Positions 39,890-47,845 of a stretch of DNA of 52,849 nt are shown here, piece by piece (the first letter of the stretch is position 1; each line of letters opens with the position of its first letter). The notes beneath the pieces were generated by a model, which did no database searches, was not told the DNA's origin, and saw only the letters and a program-made list of their open reading frames with translations. Source of the stretch: JBHELT01 sp046262935 (GTDB lineage: Bacteria; Actinomycetota; CADDZG01; JAHWKV01); the NCBI GenBank assembly GCA_046262935.1, contig JBHELT010000066.1, positions 1-52,849 on the forward strand, read 5' to 3'. Made by a program: the position numbers and the translations under genes.

Positions 39890-41184
39890 ACCCGATCGAC
39901 CTTGACGCTCTTCGGCTGGTTGAGCGCGAGAAGGGGATCTCATTCGAGAGCGTCGTCATGGCTCTCGAGCAGGCCCTAGCGGCTGCATACAAGAGGTCGC
40001 CCGAAGCGCAAGGCGATGAAGCGCGGGTGCAGATCGATCGCTTGACAGGAGGAGTGACCGTTTTCGCCCAAGAGGTCGAGGAGAATGAGGAAACCGCCGA
40101 ATTCACCGTTCTGAAAGAATGGGAAGACACCCCTCCGGACTTCGGGCGGATCGCAGCTCAGACAGCGAAACAAGTCATCCTGCAGCGCATCCGCGAAGCC
40201 GAACGTGAGATCACTTACGGCGAATACTCAGGACGCGAAAGCGACATCGTTACTGCCATCGTTCAACAGGCTGACCCTCGGTATGTGCTCCTCGATCTTG
40301 GTAAAGGGGTCGAGGCCCTTCTGCCGCAGGCCGAACAGGTCCCCGGCGAGCGGTACGACCACGGTTCAAGAGTGAAGGCTTACATCGTCGAGGTCCGCCG
40401 GTCACCAAGGGGGCCGCAGATCGTCTGTTCCCGCACGCATCCGAACTTGATCCGCAAACTGTTCGAACTAGAAGTCCCTGAGATCATGGACGGCATCGTC
40501 GAGATCAAGCAGGTGGCGCGAGAGCCGGGACATCGTTCCAAGATCGCGGTTTCATCGAACGACTCCAACGTCGATCCGACCGGTGCCTGCGTGGGGCCGA
40601 AGGGATCGCGGGTAAGGATGGTGGTCAATGAACTTCGCGGCGAAAAGGTAGACATCATCGAATGGTCGGATGAGCCATCGCAGTTCGTAGCGAATGCACT
40701 TTCACCTTCAAAGGTCAAAGAGGTGCGGATCGACAAAGACACTCAAACGGCGGAAGTTATCGTGCCTGATTTTCAGCTATCGCTTGCCATCGGCAAGGAA
40801 GGCCAGAACGCGCGGCTCGCGGCGCGGCTCACCGGGTGGCGGATAGATATCAAGAGCGAAACTCAAGCGGCCCAGGAAGATGCGAAGAGAGCGGCAGCCC
40901 TGAAGGCGAAAGCTGCGGCGGTAGTTCAGGCAGAGTCGCCCGTCGAGGACTCACCTGCCGCTCCACAACAGCCACCTGCAGCGGCGCCCGAAGAGTCCCC
41001 GGTCGAAGACTCACCTGCCGCTGAACAGGCACCTGCCGCGGCGCAACATCAAACTCCTGCATCGGATGATTCGGGGCCGTCAGAGGTGTCTGATGATCTT
41101 GCGGGAGCCATCGACGTGACGGTCGATATGACGGATGAACCCGTCGAGGCGGCCGCCGAGACAGACGGTCAGCAGGGTGCGTGA
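39886..41184 (+). CDS. nusA: Transcription termination/antitermination factor NusA
   Basis: NusA binds RNA polymerase and nascent RNA, affecting pausing and termination. The 432-residue protein has the N-terminal polymerase-binding domain (LVEREKGISFESVVMALEQA), an S1 domain (about 130-200), and two KH domains (CVGPKGSRVRMVVNELRGEK and SLAIGKEGQNARLAARLTGW). The last 85 residues are a Pro/Ala/Glu-rich disordered tail with a repeated ESPVEDSPAA. ATG 39886 follows GGAGGA; the earlier open frame overlaps rimP. The ylxR gene often found between nusA and infB is absent. Confidence 0.96.
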   Translation: MNPIDLDALRLVEREKGISFESVVMALEQALAAAYKRSPEAQGDEARVQIDRLTGGVTVFAQEVEENEETAEFTVLKEWEDTPPDFGRIAAQTAKQVILQRIREAEREITYGEYSGRESDIVTAIVQQADPRYVLLDLGKGVEALLPQAEQVPGERYDHGSRVKAYIVEVRRSPRGPQIVCSRTHPNLIRKLFELEVPEIMDGIVEIKQVAREPGHRSKIAVSSNDSNVDPTGACVGPKGSRVRMVVNELRGEKVDIIEWSDEPSQFVANALSPSKVKEVRIDKDTQTAEVIVPDFQLSLAIGKEGQNARLAARLTGWRIDIKSETQAAQEDAKRAAALKAKAAAVVQAESPVEDSPAAPQQPPAAAPEESPVEDSPAAEQAPAAAQHQTPASDDSGPSEVSDDLAGAIDVTVDMTDEPVEAAAETDGQQGA

Positions 41185-41195
41185 GTAGGTTGGAG

Positions 41196-41201
41196 TATCG
41201 T
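41196..41201 (+). promoter_or_regulatory. Possible internal promoter of infB
   Basis: TATCGT lies in the 24-base gap after nusA and ends eight bases before the infB ATG, with no well-placed Shine-Dalgarno sequence. It may provide a near-leaderless infB transcript in addition to read-through from nusA. Confidence 0.3.
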
Positions 41202-41208
41202 CTGACGT

Positions 41209-43545
41209 ATGGCTAAGGCGAGGGTTCATGAGATTGCGAAGGAGCTGGGGCTCTCCTCGAAGGAGGCCGTCCAGCGATTCATCGACCTTGGAGTTGACGT
41301 CAAGAGCCATTCCTCGACGGTTTCCGATCAGGACATCGACAAACTCAAGCAGTCGCTGAACGGTGGCGCTGCAGATGCGGCCGCGCCACCAGCCGCCGCC
41401 AAGGTTGAAACGAAAGCCAAGACCGCTGCGAAGGCCCCCGTCAAGGCAGTAGAAGAGGTCGCGGCTAAGCCACCCGCCAAGCCAGTCCCCGCCGCCAAGG
41501 TCCCCGCGAAAACGAAGGCCCCAGCGTCGAAGCCCCCCGCAGCCCAAGCGCCCGCAGCCCTAGCGCCGAAGCCCGCAGCCCAAGTACCGGCCAAAGAGGC
41601 AACCGCGAATCCAGCGGCATCCGCCGCGTCGCAAGAACCAGAGTCCACGGCAGCGGCATCCGCCGCGTCGCAAGCACCACCGGCGGCGCAAGAACCAGAG
41701 CCCACGGCAGCACCACCGGCGGCGCCAGAAACAGAGCCCACGGCCGCGGCGCAGGAACCAGAGCCCACGGCACAGCAACGCACGGCCGCCATCGAAGTGA
41801 CACGAGGCATCACCGTCGAGGGCTTCGCAAAGAAACTCGACCGGTCTCCGAGCGAGATCATCAAGATCCTTTTGTCGATGGGAGAGATGAAAACCATCAC
41901 TCAATCTCTATCAGACGACGCAGTCGACCTGCTCGCCACCGAACTGGCAGTGGATGTGCAGATCGTGGCCCCGGAAGACGAGGCTCTTGAGACCACAGAC
42001 CTCATCGTTATCGAACCAGAAGATGAATCACAACTTGTGCCGCGCGCTCCCATCGTCACCGTCATGGGGCACGTGGACCATGGTAAGAGCTCGATCCTTC
42101 AGCAATACCGTCGCAAAGAGATGCTTGCGTTAGAAGCCGGAGGAATAACTCAAGCCATCGGAGCCTATCGGGTACACGACCCCAGCGGAAGGGTTGTTAC
42201 TTTCATCGATACTCCTGGGCACGAAGCGTTCACGCAGATGCGGGCGCGAGGCGCGCAGGTAACCGATGTAGCGATCCTTGTGGTGGCTGCCGACGACGGG
42301 GTGCAACCACAAACCGTCGAAGCTCTCGATCATGCCCGTGCGGCTAATGTTCCGATCTTGGTAGCGGTCAACAAGATCGACAAGCCCGAAGCCGATCCAA
42401 CTCGCGTTCGGCAACAACTCGCCGAACTGGGCTTGCAGCCCGAAGAATGGGGCGGCGACACGGTGTACGTCGACATATCGGCCAAACAAGGCACCAATCT
42501 CGATGATCTGTTGGAGATGATCCATCTAGTCACCGAGCTTCAAGAATTGAAGGCTAATCCGAATGCGGATCCCAGGGGAGTTGCGATCGAGGCTCACCTT
42601 GACAAAGGGCGCGGCCCTGTAGCGACCCTCATAGTCCAGCGCGGCACGCTGAAGGCCGGCGATGCGATCGTATGCGGCAGCGTTTGGTGCAAGGTTCGTG
42701 CCATGAGCGACGAGATGGGGCGAGCCATGAAATCGGCAGGTCCGGGCGAACCCGTGCTGGTGACCGGCTGGTCGAAGGTACCGGCTGCAGGAGACGAATT
42801 CAGGGTCGTCGCAGATGAGCGCGAAGCTAAGCGTGCCGGACAAGAACGCGAAGCAAAGGTTCGGCAAGCCGAGTTCGTTGCTGCGGGCCGCTCGCGTTCT
42901 TTGGAGGACCTGCTATCGATGACCCGAAGCGGCGAACTGCCGGAGCTCCGGCTCATAGTCAAAGCCGACACGCAGGGCTCCATCGAGGCGCTCTTTGACT
43001 CGATCGAGAAGATGGACCAAACCATGGTTCGTACCAACGTTCTTCGTCGTGCAGTTGGCGCGATCAACGAGAACGACATCAACCTTGCCATGGCGTCTGG
43101 GGCCATCGTGGTTGGGTTCAATGTTCGTCCCGATGCCGGGGCCCGACAACTCGCCGAGCGCGAAGGCATCGACGTTCGACTTTACGAAGTCATCTACCAG
43201 ATGCTCGATGACATCGAGAAGGCAACCAAGGGTCTGCTTGCTCCTGAAGAACACGAAGTCGTCACCGGCTCGGCTGAGGTGCGAGACCTCTTCCGCACGC
43301 CAAAGGGATTGGTCGCTGGTTCATACATAACCGAGGGCAAGATCAACAGGAACTCTAAAGCGAGATTGCTGCGAGATGGCGCCATCATCTACACGGGCGA
43401 AGTTGCTTCGCTCAGGAGGTTCAAAGAGGACGTACGCGAGGTTGCCTCTGGATACGAATGCGGGATCATGATCGCGGGATATAACGATGTGAAGCTCGGC
43501 GACATCATCGAGACCTTCGAGGTGCGCGAGGTCGCCCGCACTTAA
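41209..43545 (+). CDS. infB: Translation initiation factor IF-2
   Basis: IF-2 is the GTPase that brings initiator tRNA to the ribosome and joins the subunits. The 778-residue protein starts with an IF2N domain (VHEIAKELGLSSKEAVQRF), then an Ala/Pro/Lys/Glu low-complexity region (about 60-195) with repeats such as QEPEPTA, a second IF2N-like domain, and the G domain (GHVDHGKSS about 287-295; DTPGHEAF; NKIDKPEAD). Domains II to IV and the fMet-tRNA-binding C-terminus are present. The length is normal for actinobacteria. Confidence 0.97.
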   Translation: MAKARVHEIAKELGLSSKEAVQRFIDLGVDVKSHSSTVSDQDIDKLKQSLNGGAADAAAPPAAAKVETKAKTAAKAPVKAVEEVAAKPPAKPVPAAKVPAKTKAPASKPPAAQAPAALAPKPAAQVPAKEATANPAASAASQEPESTAAASAASQAPPAAQEPEPTAAPPAAPETEPTAAAQEPEPTAQQRTAAIEVTRGITVEGFAKKLDRSPSEIIKILLSMGEMKTITQSLSDDAVDLLATELAVDVQIVAPEDEALETTDLIVIEPEDESQLVPRAPIVTVMGHVDHGKSSILQQYRRKEMLALEAGGITQAIGAYRVHDPSGRVVTFIDTPGHEAFTQMRARGAQVTDVAILVVAADDGVQPQTVEALDHARAANVPILVAVNKIDKPEADPTRVRQQLAELGLQPEEWGGDTVYVDISAKQGTNLDDLLEMIHLVTELQELKANPNADPRGVAIEAHLDKGRGPVATLIVQRGTLKAGDAIVCGSVWCKVRAMSDEMGRAMKSAGPGEPVLVTGWSKVPAAGDEFRVVADEREAKRAGQEREAKVRQAEFVAAGRSRSLEDLLSMTRSGELPELRLIVKADTQGSIEALFDSIEKMDQTMVRTNVLRRAVGAINENDINLAMASGAIVVGFNVRPDAGARQLAEREGIDVRLYEVIYQMLDDIEKATKGLLAPEEHEVVTGSAEVRDLFRTPKGLVAGSYITEGKINRNSKARLLRDGAIIYTGEVASLRRFKEDVREVASGYECGIMIAGYNDVKLGDIIETFEVREVART

Positions 43546-43548
43546 GCG

Positions 43549-43842
43549 ATGTTCGTGGGAACGGCTCGATTCGATTTCCTGGTACCCGGGTCGCAATCGT
43601 TGAAGGACAAGCGTCAGGTTATCCGGCACATCGTCGCCACGATCGGCAACAAGTTCAACATGTCCGTCGCCGAGGTCGACTATCAAGACCTGCGACAGAG
43701 AGGGGCCTTGGGCGTGGCGTGCGTTTCGAATTCATCGTTTCATGCTAAGAAGATGTTGCATGAAATAGAAAGGTTCATGCGTGATCAGTATTCGATCGAA
43801 GTGATCGATGTTGACATCGAGGTGATGACTCCAGATGCCTAA
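43549..43842 (+). CDS. DUF503 / YlxP family protein
   Basis: A 97-residue protein of the YlxP/DUF503 family: SQSLKDKRQVIRHIVATIGNKFNMSVAEV, then LGVACVSNSSFHAKKMLHEIE. It has a ferredoxin-like fold in homologues and is almost always placed between infB and rbfA; function is not settled. It starts three bases after infB and overlaps rbfA by 8 bases. Confidence 0.93.
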   Translation: MFVGTARFDFLVPGSQSLKDKRQVIRHIVATIGNKFNMSVAEVDYQDLRQRGALGVACVSNSSFHAKKMLHEIERFMRDQYSIEVIDVDIEVMTPDA

Positions 43843-44221
43843 GAACTATCCAAGGTCCGAAAGGGTTGAACAGTTGGCGAAGGAAGTGTTGGGTGAAGCC
43901 ATCCAGGAACTGAAAGACCCTCGCATCGGTTTCGCCACCATTACTTCGGTCAAGGTTTCGCCTGATCTTCGACAGGCGCGCGTATATGTGAGCGCTCTGG
44001 GTTCAGAAGACGAGCGGGTGGCCACTCTCGAAGGGATACAGCATGCGGCCCCCCATCTGCGCAAGGTTCTCGGCACGCAGATGCGCCTCAAGCACCTACC
44101 GTACCTAGACATCATCGAAGACGAAACCGCAGAAGCAGGCGAGCGCATCGAGCAATTACTAAGGGGCCTTGGGGTATCCAAGCCACCAGAGGTGGAGCCG
44201 TTGCAGGAACCCGGTACTTAA
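43835..44221 (+). CDS. rbfA: Ribosome-binding factor A
   Basis: RbfA is a KH-like factor needed for 16S 5'-end maturation and cold growth. The 128-residue protein has SERVEQLAKEVLGEAIQELKDPRIG, SVKVSPDLRQARVYVSALG, and the LKHLPYLDIIEDETAEAGERIEQLL segment. It follows the DUF503 gene in the usual order. Confidence 0.96.
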   Translation: MPKNYPRSERVEQLAKEVLGEAIQELKDPRIGFATITSVKVSPDLRQARVYVSALGSEDERVATLEGIQHAAPHLRKVLGTQMRLKHLPYLDIIEDETAEAGERIEQLLRGLGVSKPPEVEPLQEPGT

Positions 44222-44224
44222 CCG

Positions 44225-45184
44225 ATGGCGAAGCAAGGCTGGGACGAAGCTGCGCGGGCGCTAGCGGCCGCAGAAACGGTCGCGGTTTGCTGTCATGTCG
44301 CGCCCGACGGCGATGCGCTCGGATCGATGCTCGGCCTCGGGGGGTTCCTGATGCGCCAGGGCAAAACCGTTCACATGAGCTGGGGGAGTCCAACCACTAA
44401 AGCGCCTCCTCAATACGGATTCATGCCAGGTCTCGACCAAGTTATCGCGTCTGCAGAAGTGCCAGACGTTCTCGACGTCTTCGTAGCGATCGATTGCGGC
44501 GACAATTCGCGTCTTGAGTCCTTGAAGGACCGCTTCGATTCGGCAAAGACCACGATCAATATCGACCACCACATCTCTAACGATTCGTTCGCCGACATCA
44601 ACATCGTTGATCCCGACCGGGCATCGTCATGTGAGTTGGCATTCGAACTCATCAAGAGGATGGACGGCGATGTGGAGGCCCAAGAGGCTCTTTGTCTTTA
44701 CACGGGGATCGTCACCGATACCGGTCGCTTCCAGTACTCCAATGCATCCCCGGCGACGCTTCGGGCCGCCGCTGAACTTCGTGACCTCGGTTTGGATCAC
44801 GAGAAAGTTTCGGCCGAGATCTACGAATCGAATTCTTTCGCGTATCTGCGCGTACTTGGCATCGTGCTATCGCGGGCGAGTCTCGAAGAGGGCTTCGTAT
44901 GGAGCTGGGTCGATCAGGCGGATCTTTCGGGCGTCGATCTCGATGAGACAGAGCACTTCATCGACGCTCTGCGCGCGGTGCGCGAAGCGCGAGTCGCGGC
45001 CATCTTGAAGCAGCAACCCGAGGGCGGCTACAAGGTATCGCTCAGATCGAAAGGCGATGTCGATGTTGCCGCGATCGCCAAGGGCCTGGGAGGTGGCGGA
45101 CATGCCAGAGCAGCGGGCTACTCGTCGACCGCGCCTATCCACTCGGTGATCGCAACCTTGAAAAGTCGAATCGCAAAAGCATGA
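44225..45184 (+). CDS. nrnA: DHH-family phosphoesterase NrnA (nanoRNase/pAp phosphatase)
   Basis: NrnA degrades very short RNA (or cyclic-dinucleotide breakdown products) and dephosphorylates pAp. The 319-residue protein has the DHH-domain motifs CHVAPDGDALGS (His24, Asp28, Asp30), VAIDCGD (Asp90) and NIDHH (114-116), plus the DHHA1 substrate motif GGGHARAAG near the C-terminus. rbfA-nrnA-truB-ribF is a common Gram-positive order. The stop overlaps truB (ATGA). Confidence 0.93.
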   Translation: MAKQGWDEAARALAAAETVAVCCHVAPDGDALGSMLGLGGFLMRQGKTVHMSWGSPTTKAPPQYGFMPGLDQVIASAEVPDVLDVFVAIDCGDNSRLESLKDRFDSAKTTINIDHHISNDSFADINIVDPDRASSCELAFELIKRMDGDVEAQEALCLYTGIVTDTGRFQYSNASPATLRAAAELRDLGLDHEKVSAEIYESNSFAYLRVLGIVLSRASLEEGFVWSWVDQADLSGVDLDETEHFIDALRAVREARVAAILKQQPEGGYKVSLRSKGDVDVAAIAKGLGGGGHARAAGYSSTAPIHSVIATLKSRIAKA

Positions 45185-46146
45185 CGGGCGAGCAGGAGCT
45201 CTGCGGCCTTCTGGTCGTCGATAAACCGCAGGGCATCACATCGCACGACGTTGTCGACAGGATCCGCCAACTCTATGGACTATCCAAGGTAGGTCATTCG
45301 GGAACGCTCGATCCGGCGGCGACCGGCCTTCTCGTTTTGGGGCTCGGCCGCGCCACGCGGCTGCTCTCTTTCCTGCAGGGTCTTCCTAAGGCTTATCGGG
45401 CGCAGATCAATTTCGGCACCGCGACTTCAACGCAAGATGCCACCGGCGAAGTGACCGCGACCCGGCCTTGCAGCTTGACCGCAGAACAACTCGAAGCCGC
45501 ACTCACCAAGTTCACCGGAGAGATCGAACAGGTTCCTCCGATGGTTTCCGCCGTGAAGGTCGGAGGCCGACGGCTATACAAGGCGGCTCGGATTGGGCTC
45601 GAAGTTGAACGCAAGCCCCGCAGGGTCCACGTCTACCAGTTCACCATCGAACGGTTCGACCCCGAGACGTTCACTGCGACGGCACTCATAAAGTGTTCGA
45701 GCGGTACCTACGTGAGAACGCTTGCTCACGATCTCGGCGAGAAGGTTGGCTGCGGCGCCCACCTCGCAACACTTCGGCGCACGAGGATCGGGTCTTTCGC
45801 CGAACATGAGGCCTGGCACCTCGAAGATCTCGAAGACATGGAAGAAAAGCAACGGCTCTCGTTGATCATGCCCATGGGTAAAGCCATGCGCGACTTCCCG
45901 TCGATCACCGTGAAAGGAGCCGATGCCAAAGCGGTGACGCATGGACAGCCTCTTCCTTTAGAGTTGGCCCCGCACCGTGATGGCGAACTGCCGGTCACCT
46001 CGGCGGTTCGCGTCGGGCAGGCTCCTGCACACGAGGTTGGGATGACCGCGGGCGTCCCCGTCGCAGTCTTCGATGGAGCCGGAAGCTTGATCGCTGTTTA
46101 CCGCCGCTCTTCAAAGTCTCTCAAGCCCGCGGCGGTATTGGTATGA
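45181..46146 (+). CDS. truB: tRNA pseudouridine-55 synthase TruB
   Basis: TruB makes pseudouridine 55 in the T loop of tRNAs. The 321-residue protein has LLVVDKPQGITSHDVV, the catalytic loop GHSGTLDPAATGLL with Asp44, and the YVRTLAHDLGEKVGCGAHLATLRR segment split over the RNA-binding region. A PUA-like C-terminal domain follows. It overlaps nrnA and ribF by four bases each. Confidence 0.96.
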   Translation: MTGEQELCGLLVVDKPQGITSHDVVDRIRQLYGLSKVGHSGTLDPAATGLLVLGLGRATRLLSFLQGLPKAYRAQINFGTATSTQDATGEVTATRPCSLTAEQLEAALTKFTGEIEQVPPMVSAVKVGGRRLYKAARIGLEVERKPRRVHVYQFTIERFDPETFTATALIKCSSGTYVRTLAHDLGEKVGCGAHLATLRRTRIGSFAEHEAWHLEDLEDMEEKQRLSLIMPMGKAMRDFPSITVKGADAKAVTHGQPLPLELAPHRDGELPVTSAVRVGQAPAHEVGMTAGVPVAVFDGAGSLIAVYRRSSKSLKPAAVLV

Positions 46147-47078
46147 AGATCATAAGGTCAGTGCCTTCTCGTCCCCCGGCCAAGGGCGGAACGGCAATCA
46201 CGATCGGCAACTTCGACGGGGTGCACGCCGGGCACAGAGCATTGATAGCCAGGTTGAACAAACTCGCCGAGGCTGAAGATCTTTCTACGATACTCATCAC
46301 GTTCGACCCACATCCACAGAAGGTCCTTCATGGCAAGGCCCCCGACGCGCTCACCACTTTCGACCAGAAGATGCGCTTGCTGGAGGCCGAAGGCCTAGAC
46401 CGCGTCGTTGTGATCCCATTCACAGCGGCATTCTCACGAACCGAGCCAGAGGCCTTCATGTCAAAGATCTTGGTGAAAGCGCTCGATGCAAAGGCGATCG
46501 TGATTGGGGCTAACTTCCGTTTTGGCCGGTTTGCGCGCGGCGACACAGCGATGTTGAAAGCATTCGGAAAGAACGCGGGATTCACTACCAATGCCGTTAA
46601 GATCGCGGCGGTCGCCGGAAGGCCCGTTTCGAGTCGTGAGATCAGGCACGCGCTTGTTCAGGGCGACGTCTCCTGGGCGGCCAAGGCTCTCGGCACGGCG
46701 CACGCTCTGCCGGGCAAGATCATCCGAGGTCATTCTCGCGGCAAGCGACTCCTTGGTTACCCGACAGCCAACTTGAAGCCCGCGGCTGGCATGGCCTCGG
46801 TTGGGCCTGGTGTCTACGCAGGAGAGGTGACATTCGGCCAAAGTAAGCGCAGACATGCGGCGGCGATCAGTGTCGGGACGAATCCGACCTTCGGCGTGAA
46901 TCCCCTGTCGATCGAAGCTTTCTTGCTCGATTTCGATTCTCAGATCTACGGCAGCAAGGCAGAGTTTCGTTTCGTCGCAAGATTGCGCGATCAAAAAACC
47001 TTCTCATCGCCTGCTGCTTTGTCCGAAGCGATCGCGCATGATGTTGTCCTCACCAGGAAGGCTTTGAGTAAGGCTTGA
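46143..47078 (+). CDS. ribF: Bifunctional riboflavin kinase/FAD synthetase
   Basis: RibF converts riboflavin to FMN and then FAD. The 311-residue protein has the N-terminal adenylyltransferase domain with GNFDGVHAGHRALI (about 23-36), FDPHPQKVLHG and GANFRFGRFARGD, followed by the kinase domain with GYPTANL, GPGVYAGEVTFG and VGTNPTFG. Coupled to truB by ATGA. Confidence 0.95.
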   Translation: MKIIRSVPSRPPAKGGTAITIGNFDGVHAGHRALIARLNKLAEAEDLSTILITFDPHPQKVLHGKAPDALTTFDQKMRLLEAEGLDRVVVIPFTAAFSRTEPEAFMSKILVKALDAKAIVIGANFRFGRFARGDTAMLKAFGKNAGFTTNAVKIAAVAGRPVSSREIRHALVQGDVSWAAKALGTAHALPGKIIRGHSRGKRLLGYPTANLKPAAGMASVGPGVYAGEVTFGQSKRRHAAAISVGTNPTFGVNPLSIEAFLLDFDSQIYGSKAEFRFVARLRDQKTFSSPAALSEAIAHDVVLTRKALSKA

Positions 47079-47085
47079 GGTATGC

Positions 47086-47175
47086 CGAAGGTCGCTCTGC
47101 TCCGGCTACCTTCGTGGCGGCGTAACCCTGCGAGGAGTCAAGCGGCCAGGTCCCCGTGCCGATATCAATTATCGG
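47086..47175 (+). other. Two inverted repeats after ribF
   Basis: CGAAGGT (47086-47092) pairs with ACCTTCG (47108-47114) around a 15-base loop, and CCGATA (47159-47164) pairs with TATCGG (47170-47175) around five bases. Neither is followed by a T tract. The first may be a weak terminator for the long operon; the second lies close to the start of the next small gene. Confidence 0.3.
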
Positions 47176-47190
47176 TATGAAGAGGCCCTG

Positions 47191-47373
47191 ATGCAGAAGT
47201 GTCCAAGCTGCGAATCGAAAAATGTGATCGTCTACGAAAAGGGCGAGGATGACTCCTATTGCCTCGACTGCGATTTCACCTGGAGGCACTCGGAGAACTA
47301 CATGACCGTGAGCCGTAAGACCCTCGAACGCCTGGCAGGCCTCGATGGCACTGAGGGCAAGCAAGCGTCGTAG
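47191..47373 (+). CDS. Small zinc-ribbon protein
   Basis: A 60-residue protein with CPSC (residues 4-7) and CLDC (24-27), a complete four-cysteine zinc ribbon similar to those of transcription factors and of small actinobacterial hypothetical proteins. A GAAGAGG ribosome binding site precedes the ATG. It lies alone between ribF and rpsO. The function is unknown. Confidence 0.7.
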   Translation: MQKCPSCESKNVIVYEKGEDDSYCLDCDFTWRHSENYMTVSRKTLERLAGLDGTEGKQAS

Positions 47374-47415
47374 GTGATAGCATCTGGCTTTCCTGCTCAC
47401 TGAACAAATGGGCCT

Positions 47416-47700
47416 ATGCCACTAGAACAAGAACTCAAATCCCAGATAATCGCGGACCATGCACGCGGCGATAAAGACACCGGCTCACCGGAGGTCCAGA
47501 TCGCCATGCTTACCCGGCGAATAAGCGACCTCACAACGCACATGAAGGCGCAGAAAGACGACCACTCGTCCGAGCGCGGCCTTCTCCGCATGGTGGGTAG
47601 GCGCAACCGACTTCTCGAATACCTCTGGCGCGAAGACGTCGAACGCTACCGTGCGATCATCGCCAAGCTCGGTCTCCGAGACAAAAGGAGGTCTGCCTAA
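47416..47700 (+). CDS. rpsO: Small ribosomal subunit protein uS15
   Basis: uS15 binds the central domain of 16S rRNA. The 94-residue protein has the typical DTGSPEVQIAMLTRRISDLT, then SERGLLRMVGRRNRLLEYL and YRAIIAKLGLRDKRR. It lies before pnp, the same order as in E. coli. Confidence 0.96.
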   Translation: MPLEQELKSQIIADHARGDKDTGSPEVQIAMLTRRISDLTTHMKAQKDDHSSERGLLRMVGRRNRLLEYLWREDVERYRAIIAKLGLRDKRRSA

Positions 47701-47744
47701 GGCCAAGTCGTTTCAGCATTGACCATGGAGGCTGGATCGGCGAT

Positions 47745-47800
47745 CAGTTATCAGTTGCGAATGCTCACTTCGTGATATGAGCTTTCACCACTGACAACTG
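47745..47800 (+). promoter_or_regulatory. Hairpin in the pnp leader
   Basis: CAGTTATCAGT (47745-47755) pairs with ACTGACAACTG (47790-47800) with one A-C mismatch. Inside it GCTCA (47763-47767) pairs with TGAGC (47778-47782), so a long double-helical stem is possible in the 145-base gap between rpsO and pnp. In E. coli a leader hairpin at the same place is cut by RNase III and controls pnp. A similar role here is inference. Confidence 0.45.
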
Positions 47801-47845
47801 GCGAGCCCGCCCAGACTTCCGCAGATCTTTACAACGGAGGTTCAT

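Noticed and set aside
41328..41904. Long antisense open frames over the IF-2 low-complexity region
   Set aside because: Ala/Pro-rich coding sequence leaves other frames open; the translations are low-complexity only.
47086..47175. tRNA gene between ribF and the small zinc-ribbon gene
   Set aside because: Two hairpins are present, but there is no cloverleaf, no T-loop GTTCRA and no acceptor pairing.
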